The notes: generated from the sequence alone by a model not told the origin. A stretch of 64,000 nt of DNA from Hathewaya massiliensis (GCF_902143515.1 NZ_CABFVD010000008.1:121254-185253); one strand, 5' to 3'. Counted from the first letter of the stretch, positions 9,605 to 19,606 are shown. Translations and numbers: made by a program.

Positions 9605-10747
9605 CTATTCTATAAATTTAAATTCAAAAGATTTTTCCTTTACTTCCTCAAAGGATTTTCCTTTTAACTCTCCATTAAATTTACCCATTTCATTTAGTGC
9701 CTTTACATAAACTTTTATGCCATTGTACCAATTATCTGAAGGCTTTATAAAATATTTAATTTCACACATTTTTATAGCATTTTCTGATACTCCAATTATA
9801 TCTGATAATACTTTTGCTACTTCTTCTTTGTTTTCATTACAGAACTTAGCATCATTTCCAATAAGCTTAATCAATGCTTTAGTTACTTCAGGATATTTGT
9901 CTATAACTTCTTGCCTAGCTGCAACTGAACAGCATGGGAAGTCATCCCAAGAACCTGTTGGTGGAAAGTTTTTTAAGGTTAGAGCAATGTTTCCTACTCC
10001 TGTATCTTGTGCTGCTTCTGGATGATGTGATGGACCAACCCAAGCATCAACTTGTTTACTTGATAAAGATGGCAATAAGTTGTTAATTCCTTTTAAATCT
10101 ACTAATATAACATTGGCAGTAGTATCATTAGGATCCTCTGTTACCTTTAATCCTTCTGTTCTTAAAACAGATTCCATTACTATTCTGGGAGCACTTACAG
10201 GTGAATGGTATCCTATTTTAATTGGTGTCTTAGAATCTTTTATATATTTTTTTATTTCTTCCCATGAGTTAAATTTCTTATCTGGAGGAAAAACTAAAGC
10301 AATTCCATTACTTTGAAATGGACTTATGATTTTTAGTGATGCTCCATTATCTACAGCACTTAGCACTGCTGTACTAGAACAAACTCCATAGTCTAAGTGA
10401 TTTTGACTCATCATGTTAGCTGTTTCTGAACCACCCTTTGTAGGAATAAAGTTTAATACAGCTAATTTTTTATTATTTTCAATAAGCTCAAATTTATCCT
10501 TTGATAATACGTTTAAGTATACCCCTTGTTTCTTAAACTCCTCAGTTTTTTTGGTAAGAACATTTAGTGCTCCTGTATGTAATTCATTACCCCAAGAAAT
10601 TGATAACTCTGGCACCTTAGCATTTTCTTCCTTTGAAACCTTTGAATTTACAGTTTGAGTTTCCTTTTTTGATGAATCATTACATCCTACTAGCATAGTT
10701 AAAGATAATAGTGCACAGGCAACTAATGCCATAACTTTATTTTTCAT
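9605..10747 (-). CDS. ABC importer substrate-binding lipoprotein (NMT1/SsuA type)
   Basis: The 380-aa precursor has a lipoprotein signal (MKNKVMALVACALLSLTMLVGC, lipobox LVGC, Cys22). The mature part has the two-lobed NMT1/SsuA pattern (DYGVCSSTAVLSAVDNGASLKIISPF, then SVAARQEVIDKYPEVTKALIKLI). It is first gene of the importer operon. The pair of Cys residues in DDFPCCSVAARQ also appears in the other binding protein at 12010 (HVCCRPVA), so the two proteins may be related and bind similar ligands. Confidence 0.85.
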   Translation of the reverse strand: MKNKVMALVACALLSLTMLVGCNDSSKKETQTVNSKVSKEENAKVPELSISWGNELHTGALNVLTKKTEEFKKQGVYLNVLSKDKFELIENNKKLAVLNFIPTKGGSETANMMSQNHLDYGVCSSTAVLSAVDNGASLKIISPFQSNGIALVFPPDKKFNSWEEIKKYIKDSKTPIKIGYHSPVSAPRIVMESVLRTEGLKVTEDPNDTTANVILVDLKGINNLLPSLSSKQVDAWVGPSHHPEAAQDTGVGNIALTLKNFPPTGSWDDFPCCSVAARQEVIDKYPEVTKALIKLIGNDAKFCNENKEEVAKVLSDIIGVSENAIKMCEIKYFIKPSDNWYNGIKVYVKALNEMGKFNGELKGKSFEEVKEKSFEFKFIE

Positions 10748-11212
10748 TATTTCACTTCCTTTATGTATATTATTAATTATTATTAATTACAATAGCTATT
10801 CTATTTAATTATACAAATTTTGTACAATATTAATTTTAAATAATAAGTTTACCATCTATTATGTTTTATTATGTAGAAAAATACGGATTTTTAATTTTCA
10901 CCTTTAACAACACATACATAAGAACTCCCAAGGTAATAAAACATCCTTCTACCATTTAGTATGTGCCATGATGGATGCACAGATTAAAAAAGAACCTAAA
11001 TTGGATTCTCGCTTAAAAACAAGTTATTAAAAGGTTATATAGAATATCTTATAAATACTCTCTATAAGCTTTGTTAAGATCTTATTGTAATAGAAATTTA
11101 TAATAGATATACCTATTTTTATAGTTATTTAAAATTTGATTTAAGATTACAAATACATTACATTTATATTGTATTTTAGAAAATCAATACTATAAAATAA
11201 TAGGGGGTTGTT
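10748..11212. other. divergent intergenic region between two ABC importer operons
   Basis: It contains the promoters for both directions. A short stretch at about 10914-11029 (+) can be read as an open fragment (HLVCAMMDAQIKKEPKLDS) without start or RBS and may be a gene remnant. No riboswitch I recognise is present. Confidence 0.4.
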
Positions 11213-12013
11213 ATGCATAATATTACAGTTGAAAATATTATGTTTTCATATGATAAGGAGCTTATTCTTAAAAACATAAATATGAAAATTGAAGCCGGAG
11301 ATTTTGTTTGTCTGCTAGGTCAATCTGGTTGTGGTAAAAGCACTTTTCTTAGATTGATGGCAGGTTTATCAAAACCAAATTCAGGTAATATTTTTATTGG
11401 AGATAAGCGCTTACAGGGAGCAAGTCTAGATAGGGGTGTGGTGTTTCAGGATTATAGCTTGTTTCCATGGTTAACTACAGGGAAGAATATTATAATTTCC
11501 TTACAACAAAAATTTAAAAATGAAAGTAAAAAAGAATTAAAAAAACGTGTCCTTTATTATTTAAACAAAGTGGGGCTTGATGAGGCAACATTTTACAAAT
11601 ATCCAAATGAACTTTCTGGAGGTATGCGACAGCGTTCTGCTATATGCCGTTCTTTTGCATTGGATCCTCCTATTTTACTTATGGACGAGCCATTCGGTGC
11701 TTTAGATGCTATTACTCGTGCTAAATTGCAAGATATGCTATTAGACCTCTGGCAGAAAGACAAAAAAAACAGAAAAACTATTATATTTGTTACTCATGAT
11801 GTTGATGAAGCTTTATTTTTAGCTACAAAAATATTTGTCTTTGGCTCAAGTCCAAGCAAAATCATTTACACACATGCTTTTAAGGATAAGCAAAACCTTA
11901 ACAGAGATTCTTTCTTTAAAAATGAGGAGATTTTAAAATTACGAAATGAACTTATCTATATTCTAAATAAAGATATAGAAGAAAAAATTAATCAGGGAGA
12001 GATTATAAAATGA
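11213..12013 (+). CDS. ABC importer ATPase, SsuB/TauB type (second system)
   Basis: The 266-aa ATPase has Walker A GQSGCGKST (about residues 38-46), signature LSGGMRQR, Walker B LLMDEPFGALD and H-loop VTHDVDEA. It starts after AGGGGGTTGTT. It is the first gene of a five-gene operon that includes binding protein, permease and a two-part AtuA-like protein. The ATG of the next gene overlaps its stop by four bases. Confidence 0.9.
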   Translation: MHNITVENIMFSYDKELILKNINMKIEAGDFVCLLGQSGCGKSTFLRLMAGLSKPNSGNIFIGDKRLQGASLDRGVVFQDYSLFPWLTTGKNIIISLQQKFKNESKKELKKRVLYYLNKVGLDEATFYKYPNELSGGMRQRSAICRSFALDPPILLMDEPFGALDAITRAKLQDMLLDLWQKDKKNRKTIIFVTHDVDEALFLATKIFVFGSSPSKIIYTHAFKDKQNLNRDSFFKNEEILKLRNELIYILNKDIEEKINQGEIIK

Positions 12014-13122
12014 AACAAAAAAATATTTATTTTGGCATATTTACGTTTATTATACTTATATCAATAGGAATTATGACTGCTTGTGGAAATAAAGAAACTA
12101 CCACAATCAAACAAACTGAAACTAAACAAGCTGAAAAAAAACAAACTGAGAACAAAGATTTACATAAAATAAAAGTAGCATATAATCCGGGAACAGGAAA
12201 TATATTAGGATTTATTGCTATGGATAAAGGTATTGCTGCAGAAGAAGGTATTGAAATAGATCTTGTCCCTTTCTCTAATTCAACAGATGCTCTAACAGCT
12301 CTTCAAGCAAAAAAAATTGATATAGCCGTTTCTTTTGGGACTGCTGCACCTCTTACATATGTTGCAAATGGTTCAGACTTTACAATATTTGGTGGATACC
12401 TTTCAGGTGGACATCCTGTTTATGCTTCTCCTAAATTCGAATATAAAGATTTAAAATCCTTTGTAGGTAAAAAAATTGCTACAGCAAGAATGTATACCCC
12501 AGATGTAGTATGGCGTGGTGCTATGATAGAAGCTGGTTATGATTTAAAAAAAGATGTAACTATTCTAGAATTTAAAAAACCAAGTGAGGTCCTAGAAGCT
12601 GTTAAATCTGGTAATGCAGATGTTGGAATAGGTACAAATTCCACTTATCTTCAGTCTGTGGAAGCAGGTTTAAAAACTGTTGCTTGGAGTAATGATTTTT
12701 GGGATCCTGTACATGTTTGCTGTAGACCTGTTGCAAATACATCCTGGATTAATGAAAACAAAGATACTGTAAAAGCATTTTTACGTTCGTATATACGTGC
12801 AGAAAAAATATTAAATGAAGATCCAGACTATGCAGTTAAGTTAAATATGAAATATCTTAAATTGGATGAGAAAAAATCAAAATCACTTTTACTTGAAACT
12901 AATCAAATTTTTGATACAGACCCTAAAAGTGATGGAATTCGTTATATGTGGAATCGTTTAGTGGATATGAAATATATTGATTCAACCAATATAGATGTAA
13001 ATGATCATATTAATATCAAAATATACAAAGAAGCTTTAGATGAACTTACAGCTAAAAATCCTGAAGATTCCTTTTACAAAGAACTCCAAAAAAAGTTTAC
13101 AGATAATAACTCCAAACATTAA
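12010..13122 (+). CDS. ABC importer substrate-binding lipoprotein (second system)
   Basis: The 370-aa precursor has a lipoprotein signal ending in lipobox MTAC (Cys25). A Lys/Thr/Glu linker follows, then an NMT1/SsuA-type fold (IKVAYNPGTGNILGFIAMDKGIAAEEGIEIDLVPF). It overlaps the ATPase stop by 4 nt, so the two are coupled. Neighbouring AtuA-like genes suggest the imported molecule may be a carboxylic acid or related compound that they modify; this is inference. Confidence 0.87.
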   Translation: MKQKNIYFGIFTFIILISIGIMTACGNKETTTIKQTETKQAEKKQTENKDLHKIKVAYNPGTGNILGFIAMDKGIAAEEGIEIDLVPFSNSTDALTALQAKKIDIAVSFGTAAPLTYVANGSDFTIFGGYLSGGHPVYASPKFEYKDLKSFVGKKIATARMYTPDVVWRGAMIEAGYDLKKDVTILEFKKPSEVLEAVKSGNADVGIGTNSTYLQSVEAGLKTVAWSNDFWDPVHVCCRPVANTSWINENKDTVKAFLRSYIRAEKILNEDPDYAVKLNMKYLKLDEKKSKSLLLETNQIFDTDPKSDGIRYMWNRLVDMKYIDSTNIDVNDHINIKIYKEALDELTAKNPEDSFYKELQKKFTDNNSKH

Positions 13123-13171
13123 AATTCTTTTAGACAGATTTGAAAATATATACTATAGTGGGTGAGCTTAA

Positions 13172-13945
13172 ATGTTAAAAGGCAAAAAGTTTATTAAAAA
13201 GTATATGGGAACTATTATAATTTTAATTGTAGCATTTTCACTTTATTCACTTGCTACTGATGTTTGCAATGTGCTAGACCCAATACTATTTCCAGGTTTT
13301 TTAAAAATCGGAGTTAAGTTCTATGACTCTATGCCTTTGCTTTGGAAAAGTCTTATTAGTTCTTTAAGTCTTTTAATACCTGGATATTTTGGAGCCGCAT
13401 TTAGTGGCATTTTATTAGGAATTCTAATAGGTACTAATCCATGGTTAAATAAAAACTTAAGGCCAATTATATTTGCTTTAAATCCAATTCCACCCTCCAT
13501 GATGACACCTTATCTTATTGCAATTATGCCAACCTTCTATTTATCATCTGTTGCAGTTATATTTATAGGATGCTTTTGGCCTTTCTTAAATGGTACAATA
13601 AATGGAATTGTTTTAATTGATCAAAAATATTTAGACAATGCTAAGATTCTAGAACTAAAAGGTTTTACAAAACTCTTTAAAGTAATGTTACCTGCTGCTG
13701 CTCCATCTATTTTAGCTGGAGCAGGAACAGCATTAAACTTTGCATTTATTTTGCTTGCCATAGCTGAAATGTTTGCAACAAACTCTGGACTTGGATACTT
13801 CATTCAATATTATGCAGATTTTTCAGATTACGCAAGAGTAATCGCTGGTTTGTTATTTATGGGATTTTTTATTGTTATAGTTATGCTTTTATTTGAAAAA
13901 CTAAAAAAGAAAATTTTATTTTGGACTCTCAACGAAAATAAATAA
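13172..13945 (+). CDS. ABC importer permease, SsuC type (second system)
   Basis: The 257-aa protein has about six transmembrane segments. The EAA loop NAKILELKGFTKLFKVMLPAAAPSILAGAGTALN is near residues 157-190. It lies 49 nt downstream of the binding protein with a fair RBS (GGGTGAGCTTAA). It completes the ATPase/binding protein/permease set. Confidence 0.88.
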   Translation: MLKGKKFIKKYMGTIIILIVAFSLYSLATDVCNVLDPILFPGFLKIGVKFYDSMPLLWKSLISSLSLLIPGYFGAAFSGILLGILIGTNPWLNKNLRPIIFALNPIPPSMMTPYLIAIMPTFYLSSVAVIFIGCFWPFLNGTINGIVLIDQKYLDNAKILELKGFTKLFKVMLPAAAPSILAGAGTALNFAFILLAIAEMFATNSGLGYFIQYYADFSDYARVIAGLLFMGFFIVIVMLLFEKLKKKILFWTLNENK

Positions 13946-13958
13946 AAAATATTGCTAA

Positions 13959-13987
13959 AGCCACAGTTGATTTATCATACTGTGGCT
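13959..13987 (+). terminator. intercistronic hairpin
   Basis: A perfect 9-bp stem AGCCACAGT / ACTGTGGCT (13959-13967, 13979-13987) lies between the permease and the AtuA-like gene. There is no T-tract, so it may be an mRNA-processing or stability hairpin rather than a true terminator. Confidence 0.45.
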
Positions 13988-14011
13988 ATACTTAAGAAAG
14001 GAAGCTTGTAT

Positions 14012-15361
14012 ATGAAAAAACTCAGAATTGGATGTGGAGCTGGCTGTTCTTATGACAGACTAGAACCAGCAATAGAACTTGTAGAAAAAGGAGAGCTTGA
14101 TTATATTGTCTTTGAGTGTCTAGCTGAAAGGACAATTGCTGATAATCAACAACAAAAACTAAAGGATCCTTCAAAAGGATATACTCCTATGCTTGAAGTA
14201 CGAATGAGGAGTATCTTAAAACAAGCAAAAGAAAATGGTGTAAAAATAGTTACAAATATGGGTGCTGCAAATCCTAAATCTGCCATTGATCTTATTTTAA
14301 AAATAGCAAAAGACTTGGAAATTACCAATATTAAAATTGCTATGGTTTCCGGAGATGACATAACCAATAAATTAGACAAATACAAAGATATAGTAATGTG
14401 GCAAAGTACAACCCCCCTTGGTGAACTTCATGGTGAAATACTGTCAGCAAATGTATATCTAGGTGCTGAAGGTATAAAGGAGGCCCTTGACAATGGAGCT
14501 GATATTGTAGTTACTGGACGTGTTGCTGATGTAGCATTATTTGTAGGCCCTATTATGCATGAATTTAAGTGGACTGAAAAAGATTTATATAAAATAGGTC
14601 AAGCAACTTTATTAGGACATCTTTTAGAATGTGGTGGACAAATTACAGGGGGATATTTTGCTGATCCTGGATATAAAGATGTAGACAATTTACACATTCT
14701 AGGTCATCCAATTGCTGTAATAGATGAAACTGGAGATTTTGTAGTTACAAAGGTACCAGGTTCTGGTGGTGAAGTTTCTCTTCGTACATGTAAAGAACAA
14801 CTATTATATGAAATAACAGATCCATCATGCTATATTACTCCTAATTCTATAGTTGATTTCACAAATGTGGTTTTTAAACAGCTTGAAAAAGATGTTGTTC
14901 TTGTAACTGGTGCTATGTCAAAAGGGGCACCTCACACCTATAAGGTTAATATAGGGTACCATGATTGTTATATTGGAGAAGGCGAGGTAAGTTTTGGTGG
15001 ATTAAATTCCCTTCCACGTGCTAAAATGTGTGCTGATATAATTGAAAAACGATTAAAGATTGTGGGGGCGAATATAGAGGAATACAGGATTGACTACCTT
15101 GGTTATAATTCTTTATATAAAACAAATATTTCAGATGTTTTTGCACCTAAAAAGCATAGTGAAATAAGACTTAGAATAAGTGGCAGAACAAAAACTTATG
15201 AAGATGCAATGCTTATAGCACAAGAGTTTGATTATCTTTATACCAATGGACCTGCAGGTTCTTCTGGAATCGAATCTCGTGTTAGAAAAGTATTATCCAT
15301 AGGCGCAATTATTATTTCTAAAAAAGATGTAACTACTGAAACTACCTATTGGGAGGTGTAG
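14012..15361 (+). CDS. AtuA-like / DUF1446 family protein, main domain
   Basis: The correct start is ATG 14012, preceded by AAGAAAGGAAGC; an in-frame TTG at 13952 falls in the hairpin. The 449-aa product starts KKLRIGCGAGCSYDRLEPA and has DIVVTGRVADVALFVGP, both typical of the acyclic terpene utilisation protein AtuA (DUF1446). The AtuA pathway acts on citronellate/geranylate, but in Firmicutes the role of the family is not settled. The missing C-terminal ferredoxin-fold domain is encoded by the next gene. Its place in an ABC import operon suggests catabolism or activation of the imported substrate. Confidence 0.8.
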   Translation: MKKLRIGCGAGCSYDRLEPAIELVEKGELDYIVFECLAERTIADNQQQKLKDPSKGYTPMLEVRMRSILKQAKENGVKIVTNMGAANPKSAIDLILKIAKDLEITNIKIAMVSGDDITNKLDKYKDIVMWQSTTPLGELHGEILSANVYLGAEGIKEALDNGADIVVTGRVADVALFVGPIMHEFKWTEKDLYKIGQATLLGHLLECGGQITGGYFADPGYKDVDNLHILGHPIAVIDETGDFVVTKVPGSGGEVSLRTCKEQLLYEITDPSCYITPNSIVDFTNVVFKQLEKDVVLVTGAMSKGAPHTYKVNIGYHDCYIGEGEVSFGGLNSLPRAKMCADIIEKRLKIVGANIEEYRIDYLGYNSLYKTNISDVFAPKKHSEIRLRISGRTKTYEDAMLIAQEFDYLYTNGPAGSSGIESRVRKVLSIGAIIISKKDVTTETTYWEV

Positions 15362-15363
15362 AA

Positions 15364-15672
15364 ATGAAACTTAAGAAAATAGCACATGCTAGAACTGGGG
15401 ACAAAGGCAATATGTCAAATATTTCTGTTATTCCATATGATGAAAAGGATTATGCTTTACTAAAAAAATTTTTAACTGAAAAAAGAATAAGTGAATTTTT
15501 CTCTGAGATATGTTTAGGTGAGGTAAAAATATATACCCTTGATAATATCTCTGCCTTTAACATTGTATTAGAAAACTCCCTAGGTGGAGGTGTTACAAGA
15601 AGTCTTGCCATAGATAGGCATGGGAAATCTCTTGGAATGGCTCTTATGGAAATAGATATAGATGAAAATTAA
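15364..15672 (+). CDS. AtuA C-terminal (ferredoxin-fold) domain protein
   Basis: The start at 15364 follows GGGAGGTGTAGAA; the longer TTG-started frame would begin in the ribosome site. The 102-aa product has the sequence pattern of the AtuA C-terminal domain (AHARTGDKGNMSNISVI near the start, NSLGGGVTRSLAIDRHGKSLG near the end). It is encoded 2 nt after the stop of the main domain, so the two very likely form one enzyme from a split gene. Confidence 0.78.
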   Translation: MKLKKIAHARTGDKGNMSNISVIPYDEKDYALLKKFLTEKRISEFFSEICLGEVKIYTLDNISAFNIVLENSLGGGVTRSLAIDRHGKSLGMALMEIDIDEN

Positions 15673-15685
15673 AATTGCATTTTAA

Positions 15686-15706
15686 ATCCCCCTAAAAAAG
15701 GGGGAT
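15686..15706 (+). terminator. hairpin at end of importer/AtuA operon
   Basis: A stem ATCCCCC / GGGGGAT with a 7-nt A-rich loop lies 14 nt after the last stop. The downstream tract is only moderately T-rich. Confidence 0.5.
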
Positions 15707-15900
15707 ATCCTAACTTTTATATTTTCCTCTATGATTTCCATAAGCTCCCTTTCATTTTATAAGCTTAATCTACTAATGTCTATTGCTTCAACCACTCTAT
15801 ATTGTATCACAAATATTAACGTTCTTTAGATACAATTTTAAAAGCATATTTTTTTTAAATACAATCTAATGTTTCTTCTCTGATTTATCTTCATTTATAA

Positions 15901-16320
15901 TTATTCTTCATGAACACCCATGAGAAAATCCTTAACTTCTCTTAAGACTTCTTTACTATTTTTAAAAGTTAATAACTTAAGCATATCCTCATAGTTTAAC
16001 CATGTAAACTCTTCAATTTCTGACTCCTGAATTTTTACATCTTGTTCTAAGGCTGTTCCTATGAAAAAAATCACTTCCTTTAGGTTACTTTTAGTTAATA
16101 AATATTCTATTTTTATTCTAAATTTAGGAAGTAAAACGATATTTAGACCTGTTTCTTCTAGAACTTCTCTTTTAGCTGTTTCTTCTTCACTTTCATTCCC
16201 TTCCACATGTCCTTTTGGAAACCCCCAATGCCCACTCCCTTTACTTTTTACAGCTAAAAATTCAATTTCTTCACCTAATTTTCTATATATCACAGCACCA
16301 CATGATTTCTCTATATTCAT
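15901..16320 (-). CDS. NUDIX hydrolase, Ap4A-type
   Basis: The 139-aa protein carries the complete Nudix box GHVEGNESEEETAKREVLEETGLNI (G-x5-E-x7-REVxEE-x-G, residues ~37-60). The N-terminal IEKSCGAVIYRKL is typical of diadenosine-tetraphosphate/asymmetrical dinucleotide hydrolases. ATG 16320 is preferred over GTG 16329 because the latter overlaps the GGGAGTGAG ribosome site. It probably hydrolyses dinucleoside polyphosphates or damaged nucleotides. Confidence 0.85.
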   Translation of the reverse strand: MNIEKSCGAVIYRKLGEEIEFLAVKSKGSGHWGFPKGHVEGNESEEETAKREVLEETGLNIVLLPKFRIKIEYLLTKSNLKEVIFFIGTALEQDVKIQESEIEEFTWLNYEDMLKLLTFKNSKEVLREVKDFLMGVHEE

Positions 16321-16342
16321 TGATCTCACTCCCTGATTTTAA

Positions 16343-16969
16343 TTACTTCATGCCATAAGTCAAATATTCTATATCCTTAGGTCCATCTTTCCCATCCCTA
16401 AAGCTTATTGGGTATTCTAAGGAACCTGAACTACTACTTATTTTAATTTTATAATTTGGAATTCCCTCTGGACGATAGCATTGAAGCTCTAAGGCAGAAT
16501 TCTTTTTAGCGTTCTTTTTTTCAAACTTTAGCTGTTTTTCAACTAGTTTATCCTCAACATACTCCACAGTCCAAACCTGAATATCTACTCCATCTGCAGC
16601 ACATACTAGAAAAATTTTTTCTTTACTATCATCTAAGGATACCTTGGCAATATCCTTAAAAGATTCATACTGATTATCATTTAACTTATTAATAATTAAT
16701 GCAGCAGTATCTTTAGGCATATTCTCTTCCCAAAAGAATTTATTTTGCTCCCCTTCTTTTTTATTGTTTTGATTATTTTCATTTTTATTCTCTTGTTTAT
16801 TCTCTTTATTTTCTTTATTGTTTTTTTCATTACTATTCTTTTGCTTTTCCTCTTGGGATTTAGAAGATGATATGCCCTTATCTTCTTTATTTGCTGAGCA
16901 TCCCACTGCAGACATTAATGTCATTGTAATTATAAAGCATAAAGTTCCTAATTTTTTCTTACTTATCAT
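16343..16969 (-). CDS. lipoprotein of unknown function with Asn/Lys/Glu-rich linker
   Basis: The 208-aa precursor has a lipoprotein signal with lipobox SAVGC (Cys24). A low-complexity linker rich in K, E, N and Q spans residues ~32-75, followed by a compact C-terminal domain (~residues 78-208) ending in YPISFRDGKDGPKDIEYLTYG. I do not recognise the C-terminal domain. It is expected to be tethered outside the membrane. It ends just upstream of the NUDIX gene start on the same strand. Confidence 0.65.
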   Translation of the reverse strand: MISKKKLGTLCFIITMTLMSAVGCSANKEDKGISSSKSQEEKQKNSNEKNNKENKENKQENKNENNQNNKKEGEQNKFFWEENMPKDTAALIINKLNDNQYESFKDIAKVSLDDSKEKIFLVCAADGVDIQVWTVEYVEDKLVEKQLKFEKKNAKKNSALELQCYRPEGIPNYKIKISSSSGSLEYPISFRDGKDGPKDIEYLTYGMK

Positions 16970-17147
16970 ACTTTACATTGATGAGACTATGCAGAAGTAC
17001 CATTATATCTCACCAATATTCACCTCTTTCCTTTTAAAATATTTGAATAGCTATTTAAATCCAGTTAATAACTATATTATTGCTATTTTTATCCTAATAG
17101 TCAAATATATTTATTATAGATGCTTTTAAAACTTATATAATTATAAC

Positions 17148-17177
17148 AAAAGGCACCTATACAAATAGATGCCTTTT
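17148..17177 (-). terminator. terminator of the MATE gene
   Basis: An inverted repeat AAAAGGCA / TGCCTTTT with partial pairing inside lies 28 nt beyond the MATE stop. In the minus direction it is followed by TGTT. Confidence 0.55.
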
Positions 17178-17204
17178 GTTTACAATTATATTATAATTAA
17201 CAGC

Positions 17205-18605
17205 TTATTCATTACCTGTCATTGCCTCTTTTATGGAGTCTAAGTTAGCTTCCTCATCCATTTCATTTTTTAAAACTTTATTTAACCAAAGAGCCATTAT
17301 AAGTGTTTCTATAAATGCTAATCCATCTGCTGCAGTTTGGCAAAATATCACTCCATGTAATCCCATAAATTTAGGTAGTATGTACATTAGGGGTATATAA
17401 AATATTCCTTGCCTAGAGATGGATAATATAAAGGAACCTCCAGCTTTTCCCAAGGCTTGAAATAATACAGCATATGTATTTACAAATCCAAAAAGGGGAA
17501 ACAATATACTTGCTGCTCTAAAGGATTTTACCCCTATTTTTATAACTTCCTTATCTCTTGTAAATATAATCATAAATCCTTCTGCAAAAATTATAAATAA
17601 AATAGATATAATAACAGCAGCTATAGTACTCCATTTAATAGATATTCTTGTAGCTTCTTTTAATCTAGTAAAATTCCTCGCTCCATAATTATATCCTGCA
17701 ACTGGTTGGAACCCTTGTCCAATTCCAAACACTATATAAAATCCTATAGACATAACTCTAAATACTATACCCATGGCAGCTACTGCTACATCTCCATAAG
17801 GTTTTGCTCCTAAATTCATAAAACCTAAAGCAAAACTTGCCAGTACTTGAGTTGCAAAAATAGGAATACCTATCTTAAGTATTTCAAAAAACATATTAAA
17901 GGTTGGTTTTAAAAATTTAAAACTTAATCTTATATAACTTTTTTTAGAGTAATAATATCTTAAAAGAAAAATAAAGGATATTATCTGTGATATTACTGTA
18001 GCAATTGCTGCACCTTTTATACCCATATTAAATTTAAACATAAATATAGGATCTAGTATTATATTTATAACTCCACCTATACAGGTAGATATCATGCTAT
18101 ATCTGGAGTTTCCCTCTGCTCTTATAGTATTACTCATTATTGCTGTTCCAATAGTAAAAATTGATCCTAATACTATTATGTAACCATAATCTTTAGCATA
18201 GGGCATTGTAGTTTCCGTTGCGCCATACATTAATAAAAATTCATCCAAAAATATTATAGAAATCACAGTGAAAATTAAACTAAATATGCATCCAACTATG
18301 ATAGTAGATGTTAGGGTCTTATCAGCTTCCATCTTTTTCTTTTCTCCAAGCAGTCTTGATAGATAAGAAGCACCTCCTGCACCAAACATGGTTCCTATAG
18401 CCCCAATGAACATAAATAATGGATATACTATAGATACTGCTGCAATAGCACTAGTATTATCTAACATACCAACAAATATAGTATCTACTATATTATAAAC
18501 TGCATTAATTAACATAGCTATTATAGCAGGAACAGCTAATTTTAAAAGCACCTCTTTTATACTTTCTTTCTCCATCATATCTGCTGTAGATATTGTATTC
18601 TTCAT
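17205..18605 (-). CDS. MATE-family multidrug efflux transporter
   Basis: The 466-aa polytopic protein has two related halves, each beginning with the pattern PAIIAMLINAVYNIVDTIFVG and IGIPIFATQVLASFALGFMN. GQGFQPVAGYNYGARNF is characteristic of bacterial MATE (DinF/NorM-like, MepA-type) antiporters. It probably exports cationic drugs or metabolites using Na+ or H+. It stands alone with its own terminator. Substrate not predictable. Confidence 0.88.
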   Translation of the reverse strand: MKNTISTADMMEKESIKEVLLKLAVPAIIAMLINAVYNIVDTIFVGMLDNTSAIAAVSIVYPLFMFIGAIGTMFGAGGASYLSRLLGEKKKMEADKTLTSTIIVGCIFSLIFTVISIIFLDEFLLMYGATETTMPYAKDYGYIIVLGSIFTIGTAIMSNTIRAEGNSRYSMISTCIGGVINIILDPIFMFKFNMGIKGAAIATVISQIISFIFLLRYYYSKKSYIRLSFKFLKPTFNMFFEILKIGIPIFATQVLASFALGFMNLGAKPYGDVAVAAMGIVFRVMSIGFYIVFGIGQGFQPVAGYNYGARNFTRLKEATRISIKWSTIAAVIISILFIIFAEGFMIIFTRDKEVIKIGVKSFRAASILFPLFGFVNTYAVLFQALGKAGGSFILSISRQGIFYIPLMYILPKFMGLHGVIFCQTAADGLAFIETLIMALWLNKVLKNEMDEEANLDSIKEAMTGNE

Positions 18606-18856
18606 ATTGTATTTTGCCTAATAAAAGCCTAGAAAAGCTTAGACACGCCTCCCTTCATATTTAAACTTTATTTGTAAATTTTATCAGTTATATTGCTAGG
18701 CTTTGAGTGTATATATTAAAAAACCACTTTCTAATATACCATATTCTTTTTTTCTTAACAAATACAATAGTACTCGCTCATAATCCAGCTCTTCATCTTA
18801 TATTAAATTACTCTTAGTTTTTTCACTAAAATAACTTCCAAGTTTTTCTGTATACT

Positions 18857-19606
18857 CTAATTTTTTCGAAATCCTATAACACTTTCATTTATCATATCAT
18901 AATAAAAGGTAAACTGTGATGTATTATCTTGTACATAGCATATATTTAGTTCACTTATTATATTTTTTGTTGAAAAGTTTAACTCTTGTAATGAAGAATT
19001 AGTTACTTTTTCTTGAATAATAGCCCATCCCTCCCATACTAATTCAGATATTATTTTCTCCCTAAAATTATTATCAAGAATTACTTTAGTATATTTACTA
19101 CCATTAACCTTTGTTCTTTCCATACATAAAAATAGCTGTACTCCCCTTTTAGGAGCAAATTCTACTATTAAATTTTTAATTGATTCATTCTCTTTATATT
19201 CATATATTATGTAATATTTCTGCTCTCCTGATTCATTTACCCCTAACTGAATAGACTGGTATATCTTATCTTTTAAATCTTTATCCATTTCAGTTAAGCC
19301 AGTGATTTTTCGAGAAATCATTTCCATAGTTGGTATATAAAACTCTGATTTTAATATCTCATTATAATCCTTTTCTTTAGGCTTGGAAAAACTTATATTT
19401 TCCGTATTAAATATAAAATCTAATCTACTAAATGGCTCCTGTTTAAGATTAGTATCCTTAGTATTTTTATGTATTACAGATTCATACTTATAGGTTGGAA
19501 TCAAACTATCTAATTTAAATGAAAATAATCTATTAGCTAAAAAAACAATAAACACTGTAAAAACAAAAATAATAGTTGCAGACCTAGGTTTTATGTTTTT
19601 TTTCAT
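18857..19606 (-). CDS. membrane-anchored protein of unknown function, coupled to histidine kinase
   Basis: The 249-aa protein has one N-terminal membrane anchor (SATIIFVFTVFIVFLANRLF) and an extracytoplasmic remainder with no domain that I recognise. Its ATG overlaps the stop of the histidine-kinase gene by 4 nt, so it is translationally coupled as third gene of the two-component operon. This suggests an accessory or regulatory partner of the sensor kinase, perhaps like YycH/YycI proteins; that comparison is inference. Confidence 0.6.
   Translation of the reverse strand: MKKNIKPRSATIIFVFTVFIVFLANRLFSFKLDSLIPTYKYESVIHKNTKDTNLKQEPFSRLDFIFNTENISFSKPKEKDYNEILKSEFYIPTMEMISRKITGLTEMDKDLKDKIYQSIQLGVNESGEQKYYIIYEYKENESIKNLIVEFAPKRGVQLFLCMERTKVNGSKYTKVILDNNFREKIISELVWEGWAIIQEKVTNSSLQELNFSTKNIISELNICYVQDNTSQFTFYYDMINESVIGFRKN

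Noticed and set aside
10914..11029. Short readable stretch (HLVCAMMDAQIKKEP) between the ABC operons
   Set aside because: No start codon, no ribosome site and no family recognised; may be a remnant but too short to call.
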